From Sulfolobales archaeon (GTDB lineage Archaea; Thermoproteota; Thermoprotei_A; Sulfolobales; NBVN01), in contig JAOAKA010000003.1 in NCBI GenBank assembly GCA_026413885.1, forward strand, positions 1 to 64,000: a stretch of DNA of 64,000 bases, written 5' to 3'. The first letter of the stretch is position 1. The number at the start of each line of letters is the position of its first letter. The position numbers were made by a program, and so were the translations under genes. This document shows positions 36,199 to 45,140 of the stretch, piece after piece. The notes below the pieces were generated by a model. The model had not been told where the DNA came from and did not search any database. It was given only the letters and a program-made list of their open reading frames with translations.

Positions 36199-36786
36199 CT
36201 ATCTAGAGCTTAAAGCTATTCTCTCTATTTCCTCCCTCCTAGAGATTGCGTAGCTTCTAGAGTCACCGCTAGCTGCTAGAATTATTTCATCCGCAAGACA
36301 TTCAGCTATGTGCTTGGTTGACTTGAAGGAAGCTAGTCTAGCACCCTCCGTTATAAATCTTAGTGATAGATCTATCCTCCTCAGAGGAGATACATCTACA
36401 GCGACATGGTATATTATACCTCCATACATAATTCTCGTAGTCTCCTCTCTAGGTGCGCTATTCTCTATAGCTCTTACTAAGACCTGCAGCGGGTTTTGAC
36501 CGGTTTTTTCGTACACTATGTCGAAAGCTACTTTAACTATATTGTAGGCGAGATGCTTCTTTCCAGTATTTCTACCGGGCCGCATGAGCTTATCTATAAG
36601 TCTCTCCACTATCGGGATTTCTGATTTAGCGAATCTTCTGTGTTCATGTCTCCCACTGGTGTGTGGAAGATAGTAGGGCCTCAAGCATATATACTTCTTT
36701 AGACTCGGGTCTCTTGTCTGAATATTTATGTAGTCCCACTTACCGAACAGCTTTATCTCTACGGGTGTGATTGCTGTACCACTCAT
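36199..36786 (-). CDS. rps7: Small ribosomal subunit protein uS7
   Basis: The 195-residue protein is archaeal S7: [20 protein letters not shown] at the N-terminus, [56 protein letters not shown] and [15 protein letters not shown], all family landmarks. It nucleates folding of the 16S rRNA 3' major domain. In many archaea it lies in the str operon with S12 and EF-2; here it is isolated, next to an unrecognised 176-residue protein gene on the same strand. Confidence 0.95.
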   Translation of the reverse strand: MSGTAITPVEIKLFGKWDYINIQTRDPSLKKYICLRPYYLPHTSGRHEHRRFAKSEIPIVERLIDKLMRPGRNTGKKHLAYNIVKVAFDIVYEKTGQNPLQVLVRAIENSAPREETTRIMYGGIIYHVAVDVSPLRRIDLSLRFITEGARLASFKSTKHIAECLADEIILAASGDSRSYAISRREEIERIALSSR

Positions 36787-36826
36787 ACAGACGCCTCAAT
36801 CTCTAACATCTTACAGCTTTTAAATC

Positions 36827-37357
36827 TCACAGTCTCACACCAATAGCTTTCGCGCAGAAAGAGATTGTTCGCGTGAGTTCATCCGGTAGAGACATAACTC
36901 TACTTAAAATAGAGCTGTAGACCGCTGCGTTATTTGCTATATCTGCTGGGTCTGTATAGTAGAGTGTTTGAGTGAGCTTCCCTAGGGATATGGTAATTGA
37001 GCCTCCAGCCACCTCTACGGAGGTGTTTTCGTAAGATATCCTAACAGTATTACTGCTTGCTGAATAAGAGACTACTCTAAGGGGTTTAAACTTAATGAAC
37101 ATAGAGCTGTCTTGAGTCTTAATGAAGATACTGTTTCCACACACCCTCCTATAGCCTAGCTCAAGACCTGTGGAAGCTTCAAGAGTAGATAGATTTTTCG
37201 CAACTACAGCAATCTTACTCAATAGCTCGTAGAGAGAATCAAATGCAGCTGCTCTAGATTTCGGAAGTCCTTTCATCGACCTACTTCTTAATTCATCAAA
37301 CTGCTTGATACGTCCGTCTAACACATCTAGAGCGCTCTTAAAGCTCGTACTTACCAC
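36827..37357 (-). CDS. Hypothetical protein, 176 residues
   Basis: I do not recognise this protein. It has an N-terminal helical third (residues 1-60, charged, possibly coiled coil), a beta-rich middle with alternating hydrophobic residues (FIKTQDSSMFIKFKPLRVV, then VRISYENTSVEV), and a helical end. No signal peptide, metal site or membrane segment is seen. The GTG start follows gaggtg. It precedes rps7 by 40 bases on the same strand and is divergent from CTP synthase, so it may share the rps7 transcript. Confidence 0.6.
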   Translation of the reverse strand: MVSTSFKSALDVLDGRIKQFDELRSRSMKGLPKSRAAAFDSLYELLSKIAVVAKNLSTLEASTGLELGYRRVCGNSIFIKTQDSSMFIKFKPLRVVSYSASSNTVRISYENTSVEVAGGSITISLGKLTQTLYYTDPADIANNAAVYSSILSRVMSLPDELTRTISFCAKAIGVRL

Positions 37358-37425
37358 CTCGACTACCGACCACCAATTACGGCGGTATTTTTAAGTGTGA
37401 ACACTGTAGATAGTAGTACGGGCTA

Positions 37426-39024
37426 ATGACTAAGTATGTATTTGTAACTGGAGGTGTTCTATCCGGTCTCGGAAAAGGAATTACTACAGCCTCTATAGGA
37501 CTCATACTGAAGAGTATGGGTTACTCAGTAACTGCTATCAAGATAGATCCCTACGTAAATGTAGATGCTGGAACTATGAATCCATACATGCACGGTGAAG
37601 TCTTCGTTACAGATGACGGAGGTGAGACAGACCTCGACATCGGCCACTACGAGAGATTCCTCGATACCAGTTTGAGTAAAGACCACAACATAACTACAGG
37701 TAAGATATACATGGAGGTGATAACTAAGGAGAGAAAAGGTGAATATCTAGGTCAGACCGTGCAGATAATTCCACACGTAACTGACGAGATCAAGCAGAAG
37801 ATAAGAGATGTAGCTAGAAAGACTTCAGCTGACATAGTTCTCGCAGAAATAGGGGGTACTGTTGGAGATATTGAGAGTCTTCCGTTTCTAGAAGCAATTA
37901 GACAGATGAGACTAGAAGAGGGACCTACTAACGCTATATTTGTTCACGTAGTCCTAGTGCCTAAGCTATCGACAACCAGTGAGTTTAAGACTAAACCAGC
38001 TCAGCACAGCTTTCAGGAACTAAGAAGAATAGGCATCCAGCCGGACGTAATTGTAGCTAGGTCGGAGAGCCCTATCACCCCAAGTGTCGTAGGGAAACTA
38101 GCTCTCTTCGGCAACGTTAGAGTAGATGAAGTTGTAAACAGCTACGATGTCGACCCAGTATATGATGTTCCTCGCATACTCATGGAACAGGGGCTAGGTA
38201 GGATTCTCGCACACAAGCTAGCTCTCGAGCATAGAACTCCAGATCTGGGCAAGTGGATCGAGTTTACAGAGAGATATAGAAATGCGTCTAAAGCTGTGAG
38301 TATCGCGATGGTCGGTAAGTATACAGCTCTCCGCGACAGCTATCTCTCCATAATTGAAGCATTAAAGCATGCCGGCACCCATCTAGGAGTTAAACCGAGG
38401 CTCGAATGGATAGAGTCTACAGATGTCGAGAGAGGCAAGATAGATGTGAGAGATGTTTTAGAGAATGTTGGTGGAGCAGTTGTACTCCCAGGCTTTGGGT
38501 CTAGAGGTGTTGAAGGCAAGATATCGGTAATTAAAGCGTTTAGAGAGAGCGGGAAACCGGTGTTAGGTATATGCTTCGGTCTCCAGCTCATGGTTGTTGA
38601 ATTCGCTAGAAACGTGCTCGGTCTCGAGAGAGCCAACACTACTGAAGTAGACCCTAACACACCGCACCCAGTAGTTGACTTGCTAGAAATACAGAGATTT
38701 ACAATAGTTAAAGGCGGGTCTATGAGGCTGGGAGCTCTCTTAATCAAGATATCTGAAGGAACACTAGCACATAGAATCTACCGAACCGACTTCATCTACG
38801 AACGCCACAGACACAGATACCACATCAACCCACAGTACTTAGATAGATTCGAGTCTTCAGGCTATATAGTTAGTGGTGTGAGCCCTGAGGGCTACCCAGA
38901 GATCATGGAGCTCACTAACCACAGATTCTACTTTGGAACTCAAGCACATCCAGAATTTAAGAGCAGACCCCTCCGCCCGTCACCAGTGTTCACTGAGTTT
39001 ATGAGGTCTCTACTTCATAGCTAG
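37426..39024 (+). CDS. pyrG: CTP synthase
   Basis: The 532-residue enzyme aminates UTP to CTP. The N-terminal synthase domain opens [20 protein letters not shown] and has [20 protein letters not shown]; the C-terminal glutamine amidotransferase domain has VLPGFGSRG, the nucleophile in GICFGLQLM (about residue 385) and the late HPEF histidine. Full length and without visible defect. A gtatttttaag TATA-like box at 37385-37395 lies about 35 bases before ATG 37426. The TatD-family gene follows 15 bases after the stop. Confidence 0.96.
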   Translation: MTKYVFVTGGVLSGLGKGITTASIGLILKSMGYSVTAIKIDPYVNVDAGTMNPYMHGEVFVTDDGGETDLDIGHYERFLDTSLSKDHNITTGKIYMEVITKERKGEYLGQTVQIIPHVTDEIKQKIRDVARKTSADIVLAEIGGTVGDIESLPFLEAIRQMRLEEGPTNAIFVHVVLVPKLSTTSEFKTKPAQHSFQELRRIGIQPDVIVARSESPITPSVVGKLALFGNVRVDEVVNSYDVDPVYDVPRILMEQGLGRILAHKLALEHRTPDLGKWIEFTERYRNASKAVSIAMVGKYTALRDSYLSIIEALKHAGTHLGVKPRLEWIESTDVERGKIDVRDVLENVGGAVVLPGFGSRGVEGKISVIKAFRESGKPVLGICFGLQLMVVEFARNVLGLERANTTEVDPNTPHPVVDLLEIQRFTIVKGGSMRLGALLIKISEGTLAHRIYRTDFIYERHRHRYHINPQYLDRFESSGYIVSGVSPEGYPEIMELTNHRFYFGTQAHPEFKSRPLRPSPVFTEFMRSLLHS

Positions 39025-39039
39025 GGATTAGGTGTTTCC

Positions 39040-39888
39040 ATGATCGAGTGGTTTATTGATTCTCACGCACACGCATCACCACTAGGTCTCGGCTACGATG
39101 AAGTAGTTAGGAGATTTAAGCTAGGCGGCGGGAGATTCATAGTGCTTGTTCAGCTTACTCCAGGCGGCTACGGATTTGAAAATGATTTAGAGGGGGTTGT
39201 GAAGTCTCTCGAAGCCCATGTAGCTCTCTGCGATAAGGTTAAGAGAGAGCATGGTGGAGTACTCTGCTTTGGAGGTCTACACCCAGCAGTAGCTGATAGA
39301 CTTGCTAGAAGCACTAGATGTGTAGATAGTGTATACAGCGAGATAGAGAGGGGATACATGAAGAAGCTCGAGAACTTGATCTCTGAGGGACTTCTAGACG
39401 GTCTAGGGGAGTTCGGTAGACCTCACTATCCATCTCCACCAGAGTCTTGGGCTATTAACGAACTCCTCCTAGTTAGGAGTCTAGAGACAGCTAGAGACTT
39501 AGATGTCCCTGTACATATACATAGCGAGAATGCTGGACTTATAACTCTCAGGAGTTTGAAGCTCTTTGTAGATAAAGTAGGCATATCGCGTGAGAAAATC
39601 CTCGTGCATCACGTCCCACCGTCTCAGACATCTATTTACACTAGAGAGGGCTTCTACGTAAGCATAGTTGGTAAATTCGAGGTCGTTAAGACTATAGGTT
39701 CTGAGTGTTTGAATGTGGTGATAGAGAGTGACTACCTAGATGACCCGAGGAGACCTGGAGCTGTCGCATATCCGTGGGACCTTAAGCACGAAGTTCTTAG
39801 AGCTGTTGACGAAGGATTCATTACTGAGGAATGCGGTGAGAAGATACTCATGCTTAATCCGACAGCATTCTATAGAGTTCCCGGCTAG
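39040..39888 (+). CDS. TatD-family metal-dependent hydrolase
   Basis: The 282-residue TIM-barrel protein has DSHAHAS at the start (two metal-binding histidines), LGEFGRPHY with the bridging glutamate (about 126-134), VHIHSENAG, LVHHVPPS and the late IESDYLDDP aspartate. This is the TatD metal-site pattern. Family members are 3'-5' exonucleases or D-aminoacyl-tRNA-related hydrolases; the specific substrate is unknown. It probably shares the CTP synthase transcript (15-base gap). Confidence 0.8.
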   Translation: MIEWFIDSHAHASPLGLGYDEVVRRFKLGGGRFIVLVQLTPGGYGFENDLEGVVKSLEAHVALCDKVKREHGGVLCFGGLHPAVADRLARSTRCVDSVYSEIERGYMKKLENLISEGLLDGLGEFGRPHYPSPPESWAINELLLVRSLETARDLDVPVHIHSENAGLITLRSLKLFVDKVGISREKILVHHVPPSQTSIYTREGFYVSIVGKFEVVKTIGSECLNVVIESDYLDDPRRPGAVAYPWDLKHEVLRAVDEGFITEECGEKILMLNPTAFYRVPG

Positions 39889-39934
39889 TGCTTATATACT
39901 CATAGCTACCTCAGCTAGGGGATCAGAGATAGGA

Positions 39935-40138
39935 GTGACTCCCGAGAGAGCTCCAGCAGTAGTAGACTCGTGTCAACCTCCAATGTGTAGTAGCTGCGGC
40001 AGGATAGTTGAGCCCTACACTAGAGCTACCAGATTTAACTGCCCTAACTGCGGTAAAATCGCGATATGGCGCTGTGAGAAATGTAGAAAGCTGGCTCTAC
40101 ACTATAGATGTCCATCATGTGGATTTGAAGGACCCTAG
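39935..40138 (+). CDS. Small zinc-ribbon RNA-binding protein (COG2888/DUF1610-like)
   Basis: The 67-residue protein consists of two zinc-ribbon pairs in sequence: CSSCG with CPNCG, then CEKC with CPSCG. The pattern matches the archaeal Zn-ribbon family COG2888, predicted to bind RNA in translation. The next gene encodes aEF-1 beta, a neighbour conserved in many archaea. I chose GTG 39935 because gatagga precedes it and cttatatactc (39890-39900) provides a TATA-like box about 35 bases upstream. A longer in-frame reading would run back into the TatD gene and is not needed. Confidence 0.78.
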   Translation: MTPERAPAVVDSCQPPMCSSCGRIVEPYTRATRFNCPNCGKIAIWRCEKCRKLALHYRCPSCGFEGP

Positions 40139-40426
40139 GTGGTCGAAGTGGGAAGGGTTGTCGTAGCTATTAGAGTGAATCCTCAGAGCGACGAGGTAAA
40201 TCTAGAAGAGCTTACCGCCGAGATAAAGCAGTCTCTAGCACCTCAGTACGAGTTCTTGAAAGCCGAGAAGTTCTACATAGCCTTCGGACTCTACGGTCTG
40301 AGGGTCTACATAGCGATGCCTGAAGAATATGAAGGTGGGACATACGAACTAGAGAATACTCTGAGCAAGCTGAAAGGAGTTGCTTCAATAGATGTTGAAT
40401 ATGTTACTAGGATCTTCACAGAGTAG
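40139..40426 (+). CDS. ef1b: Elongation factor 1-beta (aEF-1B)
   Basis: The 95-residue protein is the archaeal nucleotide-exchange factor for EF-1 alpha. It matches the family in length and has GRVVVAIRVNPQSDEVNLEE at the start, the YIAFGLYGLRVYIAMPE core and a final VASIDVEYVTRI strand. Its GTG start directly follows the stop of the zinc-ribbon gene, so the two are translationally coupled. Confidence 0.9.
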   Translation: MVEVGRVVVAIRVNPQSDEVNLEELTAEIKQSLAPQYEFLKAEKFYIAFGLYGLRVYIAMPEEYEGGTYELENTLSKLKGVASIDVEYVTRIFTE

Positions 40427-40597
40427 TAGAAGTCTACTTGAACACACTGCTTCCGCGTTAGTCTAAGTTTAACACATACTTCCTTAGGTAGGTGAGTATA
40501 AACATAGCCTACTGTTCTATCCAGGTTTACATCACAGCTTAATTTAGTTTGGGAATAGTTGTTTATATGTTCTCGCCTAGTGAGTTAGGGAGGGACT

Positions 40598-43021
40598 ATG
40601 AGCAGGGTCGAGCTCATCAGATGGAAGCCTGAGGAGGAATTAAGGCTCTTAGAGCTTTGGGAGAGAGAGGGACTGTATAGAGAGGAGGTAGATCTTGCCT
40701 CTGAAGAGAATTATGTAGTTATAGACACTCCACCACCCTACCCCTCCGGACCGTGGGGAGTGGCGCAAGCTGCTCACTACGCTCAAATAGATATGGTTGC
40801 TAGAGCACTGAGACTCGCAGGCTACAAGGTTCTAGTGCCTTTCTACGCCGATAGAAACGGCTTGCCGGCGGAGGTAGCTGCTGAGAGAACTTACGGTGTA
40901 GTAGCTCATGAACTAGTTAAAACTACTGAAGGTAGAGAGAGATTTCTGAAGATGGTTTCAGATCTACTGGATAGGAATGAAGCAGCCTTAGTGTCGATAT
41001 GGAGGAGATTGGGCTGCTTATTTGACTACTGGCGAGATGGTACAGACTCTCCTAGATATAGAGCTATGACTCAAGCGACATTCATCGAGCTCTGGAAGCG
41101 GGGTCTGATATATAGAGACACTAAACCAGTGCAGTGGTGCCCTAGGTGTAGAACTTCTCTCGCAGAAGCAGAAATAGATTTCGTAGAAGAGAAGGGGGAG
41201 ATGTACTACGTAAAATTCGGTGTTTTTGAGACTGGTGAAAGTGTAGTTATAGCTACAACGAGACCGGAGCTTCTAGCTGCGTGTGGTGCTGTCATATATA
41301 ATCCGAAAGATAGTCGCTACACACACCTCGAAGGAAAGCACGCGGTAGTACCGATCTACGGACACTCAGTGCCTGTGATGCCTCACGAAATGGCTAAAGT
41401 AGAGTACGGCACGGGTTTAGCTATGATGTGTTCCTATGGAGATATTAGAGACCTAACATTCTTTAGAGAGACAGGCATCGAGCCCAGAGTGGTCATAGAG
41501 AAAGACGGCACCATGAATGCTCTCGCAGGACCTTTAGCAGGTCTGAAAGTAGCTGAAGCTAGGAGGAAGATAGTTGAAGCACTCGAGGAGAAGGGTCTGC
41601 TAGCTAAAAGAGAGGAGATCATCCACGAGATACCGGTCTGCTGGAGATGTAAGACACCGGTGGAGATAGTTCACGTAGAGGAGTTCTTTCTAAATCAGCT
41701 GAGCTTTAAAGATAGAGTGCTAGAAGTAGCTGACTTAATGAACTTCCACCCGGAGGAACATAAGGAGAGACTAATTCAGTGGGTTAAATCTCTGGCTATG
41801 GACTGGCCCATCTCGAGAACACGCTACTACGGAACTGAGGTTCCAATATGGACTTGCTCTAAGTGTGGCCATACAATACTGCCGGAGCCTGGAGCGTATG
41901 TAAGACCTTGGAAGGACCCGCCTCCGGTAGACAGATGTCCTAAGTGTAACGCATCTAGAGAACTTATAGTAGGTGAGAGTAGGGTATTCGATACGTGGTT
42001 TGATTCGTCTGCCTCAGTTCTCTACGTGACTAACTGGCTCAACAACTCTAAAGCAGCTGTTAAAGCTCTATCTAGAGCTTTAAGACCGCAGGGATACGAC
42101 ATAATTAGAACGTGGCTCTACTACACAACTCTCAGAGTTTGGATGCTTACCGATAGACCTCCGTTTAAGTGGGTTAGAATAACTGGGATGGGTTTAGACG
42201 AGAAAGGAAGAGCTATGCATAAGTCTCTGGGGAATGTGATATATCCGGAGCCGTTTATAGAGAGATACGGTGCTGACGCCTTTAGATTCTGGTCGGCTGT
42301 TGCGAGTAAATTGGGTAGTGACTACAGGTGGTCTGAAGCTACAGTTAAGTCCGGCCTCCTGTTCTCCACTAAGATAATGAATATAGCTAGATTTGTAACC
42401 TCCTTTGAAGAACAAACTCAGCAAGTAGACCTTAGACCTATAGATAGAGCTATGCTAGCATATGTAGCTAAAGTAGCTAGAGAAATCTTAGAGAGCTATC
42501 AAAAGCTAGATGTCTACGAACCAACACTCAAGCTGTATCACCTCATATGGGATGTCTTTGCTTCAAATTACGTAGAAATGGTGAAGCCTAGAGTCTACAG
42601 AAAGTTTGCCTATAGTGATAGCGAGGTTAGAGGAGCTATTTTCACTCTATACAGAGTTTTAAGGCTATCGCTCAAGCTACTGTCTCCCGTAATGCCGTTT
42701 ACTACTGATTACGTGTGGAGAGCGCTTGAAAATCGTTCGATAGCTAGAGAGAGAGTTGAGGAAAGAGAGCTTGATGAGTTTGGAGGTAGCGCCCAGCTTA
42801 TGGAGAGAGTAGTCGAGGTAAACTCCGCTATATGGAAGTGGAAGAAGGAGAGAGGTATGAGGTTAGGTGAGAAGATAGATGGGGTGCTCTACATCTCGGA
42901 GGAACTCAGAGATGTGTTGGAAGATATAAAGTACTTCCACAATATCAGAGATGTTGCTGTAGGTAAGCCTGAAAGCTGGGATTTCGATTTAGGTGGGGGC
43001 GTGTATTTAAAGCTAGGTTGA
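40598..43021 (+). CDS. valS: Valyl-tRNA synthetase, archaeal type, with altered HIGH motif
   Basis: The 807-residue class I synthetase has DTPPPYPSG (about 44-52), a CP1 editing domain with IATTRPELLAACGAVI and VEYGTGLAMMCSYGD, two zinc-type pairs (CPRC near 179, CWRC near 348), a third pair CSKC/CPKC (about 424-452), FDTWFDSSASVL, and the KMSKS-equivalent AMHKSLGN (about 537-544). The HIGH region reads PWGVAQAAHYAQ, so the first histidine of the usual xHIG is a glycine, while a histidine five positions on is kept. The anticodon-binding domain completes it. A preceding 170-base gap holds no other gene that I can see. The NSUN-type gene follows after four bases. Confidence 0.87.
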   Translation: MSRVELIRWKPEEELRLLELWEREGLYREEVDLASEENYVVIDTPPPYPSGPWGVAQAAHYAQIDMVARALRLAGYKVLVPFYADRNGLPAEVAAERTYGVVAHELVKTTEGRERFLKMVSDLLDRNEAALVSIWRRLGCLFDYWRDGTDSPRYRAMTQATFIELWKRGLIYRDTKPVQWCPRCRTSLAEAEIDFVEEKGEMYYVKFGVFETGESVVIATTRPELLAACGAVIYNPKDSRYTHLEGKHAVVPIYGHSVPVMPHEMAKVEYGTGLAMMCSYGDIRDLTFFRETGIEPRVVIEKDGTMNALAGPLAGLKVAEARRKIVEALEEKGLLAKREEIIHEIPVCWRCKTPVEIVHVEEFFLNQLSFKDRVLEVADLMNFHPEEHKERLIQWVKSLAMDWPISRTRYYGTEVPIWTCSKCGHTILPEPGAYVRPWKDPPPVDRCPKCNASRELIVGESRVFDTWFDSSASVLYVTNWLNNSKAAVKALSRALRPQGYDIIRTWLYYTTLRVWMLTDRPPFKWVRITGMGLDEKGRAMHKSLGNVIYPEPFIERYGADAFRFWSAVASKLGSDYRWSEATVKSGLLFSTKIMNIARFVTSFEEQTQQVDLRPIDRAMLAYVAKVAREILESYQKLDVYEPTLKLYHLIWDVFASNYVEMVKPRVYRKFAYSDSEVRGAIFTLYRVLRLSLKLLSPVMPFTTDYVWRALENRSIARERVEERELDEFGGSAQLMERVVEVNSAIWKWKKERGMRLGEKIDGVLYISEELRDVLEDIKYFHNIRDVAVGKPESWDFDLGGGVYLKLG

Positions 43022-43025
43022 GGAG

Positions 43026-44198
43026 TTGAAGAAGAGTTTCAGTAAAGTTGATTTTCTAGCTCAAGTTCTCTACGAGGTTATAGAGAGGAGAGTGTCTCTA
43101 GATGTAGCATTTAAGAGGGTGTGCAGGGGGAGGTGTGCGGGCTCTCTAGAAGAACGCGAGAAACTCTACTTAGAGTGTAGGAGATTTATCTCAGACTATA
43201 TAAAGCTTAGATGTATAGTGAAGAAGAAAAAGCCTAGCTATAGACACCTCTCGAGAGTGTGGCTGATAGGTGTAGATACTCGACTGAGTGAGCCACACTG
43301 CCGGCTGTCTGTGAGTAAGTGGTTATACGATAAAGTAGTTGGTCTACTAGGTGCTGACGAGACTGAAGCTCTCTTTGAGTCATTTGAAGATAGAGTCTGG
43401 TGGTTGAGGTTAAACTGGCTGAAAGCACCTGAGGAGAGAGTTCTTAGAGAACTGGAGACTGAGGGAATAGAGTTTGAAGTACACCCCGAGATTCCCTACA
43501 TGGTTAGAGTCTTCAAATCTCCGAAGCCTCTGAGACTCTTAAAAACTGTGAAGGAATTCAAAGCTATCCCTCAAGATCTAGCTTCTGCCTTATGTGTAGA
43601 GTTTATGGGTGTATGTCCCGGTGATGTCGTAGTAGATATGTGTGCGGCACCAGGGCTTAAGACCTCTTTAATAGCTATGCTTGAAGAAGATGTGAGGATA
43701 CTTGCTTTCGATATATCTAGAAAGAGAGCTGAGGTAATGAAGCACTTACTGAGAAAAATAGGTGTTCCAGAGCACCGTGTTCAGCTCGTAGCCGCTGATT
43801 CTAGGCGCATCAATCTAGCTAGTTCTGTAGATAAAGTTCTCTTAGACGCCCCCTGCAGCAACTCGGGATCTATAGATAAAGACCCCAGCATAAAGGCTAC
43901 TCTAACAGTTGGTAAAATCGAGTTCTATAGCAAACGCCAGCTAGAGCTCCTACTGAAGTCCGCAGAACTGTCTGAAGATATCGTCTACTCGACATGCTCT
44001 CTACTACCGGAGGAGGGAGAGGAAGTAGTAGCGAAAGCGATGAATATAGTTTCTCTGAAGCCAGTGATTCCACCGAGATTCAGAAGCTTTTGCCGACCGG
44101 GATACTCACCCTACGGTATCAGTAGTAGTGTGTGCAGACTCTTTCCACATATACACAACTCCGAAGGCTTCTTTATAGCGAGGTTTGAGGTGAAGTAG
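43026..44198 (+). CDS. NSUN/RsmB-type RNA cytosine-C5 methyltransferase
   Basis: The 390-residue enzyme has an N-terminal helical NusB-like region and a methyltransferase domain with VVDMCAAPGLKTSL for SAM binding, LLDAPCSNSG with the release cysteine, and YSTCSLLPEEGEEVV with the catalytic cysteine. The C-terminal FPHIHNSEGFFIARFE is the usual end. It lacks the PUA domain of the paralogue at 11945-13171. The target may be rRNA or tRNA. TTG 43026 is preceded by gaggag, overlapping the valS stop region. Confidence 0.85.
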   Translation: MKKSFSKVDFLAQVLYEVIERRVSLDVAFKRVCRGRCAGSLEEREKLYLECRRFISDYIKLRCIVKKKKPSYRHLSRVWLIGVDTRLSEPHCRLSVSKWLYDKVVGLLGADETEALFESFEDRVWWLRLNWLKAPEERVLRELETEGIEFEVHPEIPYMVRVFKSPKPLRLLKTVKEFKAIPQDLASALCVEFMGVCPGDVVVDMCAAPGLKTSLIAMLEEDVRILAFDISRKRAEVMKHLLRKIGVPEHRVQLVAADSRRINLASSVDKVLLDAPCSNSGSIDKDPSIKATLTVGKIEFYSKRQLELLLKSAELSEDIVYSTCSLLPEEGEEVVAKAMNIVSLKPVIPPRFRSFCRPGYSPYGISSSVCRLFPHIHNSEGFFIARFEVK

Positions 44199-44325
44199 CT
44201 AGTGAGCTAAGAAGTGTTCTTCTCGATAGAGATTCTGCGGTAAAACTCTCGACGCGGTATAATTCCCGTACTAGCTTCAGCGTTAAGGGATTTTATATCT
44301 GTGAGTAAAAGATCTTGGTGATAAA

Positions 44326-44736
44326 TTGAGTCAGGAGAGACTGGTTAGAAAGAAAGTACTGGTCGCTAAGCTTGGACTAGATGGACATGATAGAGGTGCT
44401 AAAGTTATAACAATGGCTCTCCGGGATGCCGGTTTTAGAGTAGTCTATCTAGGTGTTCATCAAGCCCCCGAGGATCTAGTGAGAACAGCTCTAGAAGAAG
44501 ATGTTGAAGTCATAGGTGTCTCAATTTTATCTGGAAGCCACGAAGAACTTGTCTCAGACCTCGTAAGGCTAGCTAGAGAGAAGGGAGTGGATGTCCCAAT
44601 AGTTGTTGGAGGTATTATACCCCCGGAGGACGTGCCGAAGCTGAAGGAGCTCGGTATTTACGAGGTTCTACCACCTGGAACTCCACTAGCTAAAGTAGTA
44701 GAGGTTTTTATGAAAGCTGTAGGTGAGAGAAAGTGA
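44326..44736 (+). CDS. mcmB: Methylmalonyl-CoA mutase, cobalamin-binding (small) subunit
   Basis: The 136-residue protein is the B12-binding domain as a separate chain. KLGLDGHDRGAKVI carries the DxHxxG motif whose histidine replaces the lower axial ligand of cobalamin; SILSGSH and VVGGIIPPEDVP complete the site. With the large subunit encoded two genes downstream it interconverts methylmalonyl-CoA and succinyl-CoA. The TTG start is preceded by ggtgat at the right distance, and a gattttatatct TATA-like box lies near 44290. It overlaps the epimerase gene by four bases. Confidence 0.93.
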   Translation: MSQERLVRKKVLVAKLGLDGHDRGAKVITMALRDAGFRVVYLGVHQAPEDLVRTALEEDVEVIGVSILSGSHEELVSDLVRLAREKGVDVPIVVGGIIPPEDVPKLKELGIYEVLPPGTPLAKVVEVFMKAVGERK

Positions 44737-45140
44737 AGATAGACCACATAGGGATAGCTGTTAGAAATCTAGATGAGGCTGTTAAGTTCTATAAAGAGGT
44801 CTTAGGGCTGGAGTTAGTGAAGATCGAGGAGGTACCTGAAGAAAGAGTTAGAGTAGCTATGTTTAGAGTTGGTGAGTCATATATCGAACTTCTACAGGGC
44901 ACAGACCCTGAGTCAGCTATTACTAAGTTTATCGAGAAGAGAGGGGAGGGCATACACCACATCTCTATTCACGTTGACGATGTAGATGCTAAGACCGAGG
45001 AATTAAAAGCTAAAGGAGTGGCTGTTATTTACGAGAAACCTAGAGAAGTAGCTCACGGTGAGAGAAAGATAAACTTTATACATCCCAAGAGCACCTTCGG
45101 AGTGCTACTAGAGATAATGACTAGAAGAGGTGGATATTGA
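44733..45140 (+). CDS. mce: Methylmalonyl-CoA epimerase
   Basis: The 135-residue VOC-fold enzyme converts (S)- to (R)-methylmalonyl-CoA. IDHIGIAVRNLDEAVKFYKE, then GEGIHHISIHVDDVDA and a closing GVLLEIM supply the two-fold metal ligands His, His and Glu. It lies between the two mutase subunit genes, with a four-base overlap upstream and stop and start fused as TGATG downstream, so the cluster is a single pathway operon. Confidence 0.93.
   Translation: MKIDHIGIAVRNLDEAVKFYKEVLGLELVKIEEVPEERVRVAMFRVGESYIELLQGTDPESAITKFIEKRGEGIHHISIHVDDVDAKTEELKAKGVAVIYEKPREVAHGERKINFIHPKSTFGVLLEIMTRRGGY

Noticed and set aside
39740-39934. Longer in-frame extension of the zinc-ribbon gene
   Set aside because: It is a shadow of the TatD gene. 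A promoter-like element and GTG at 39935 give the usual family length.
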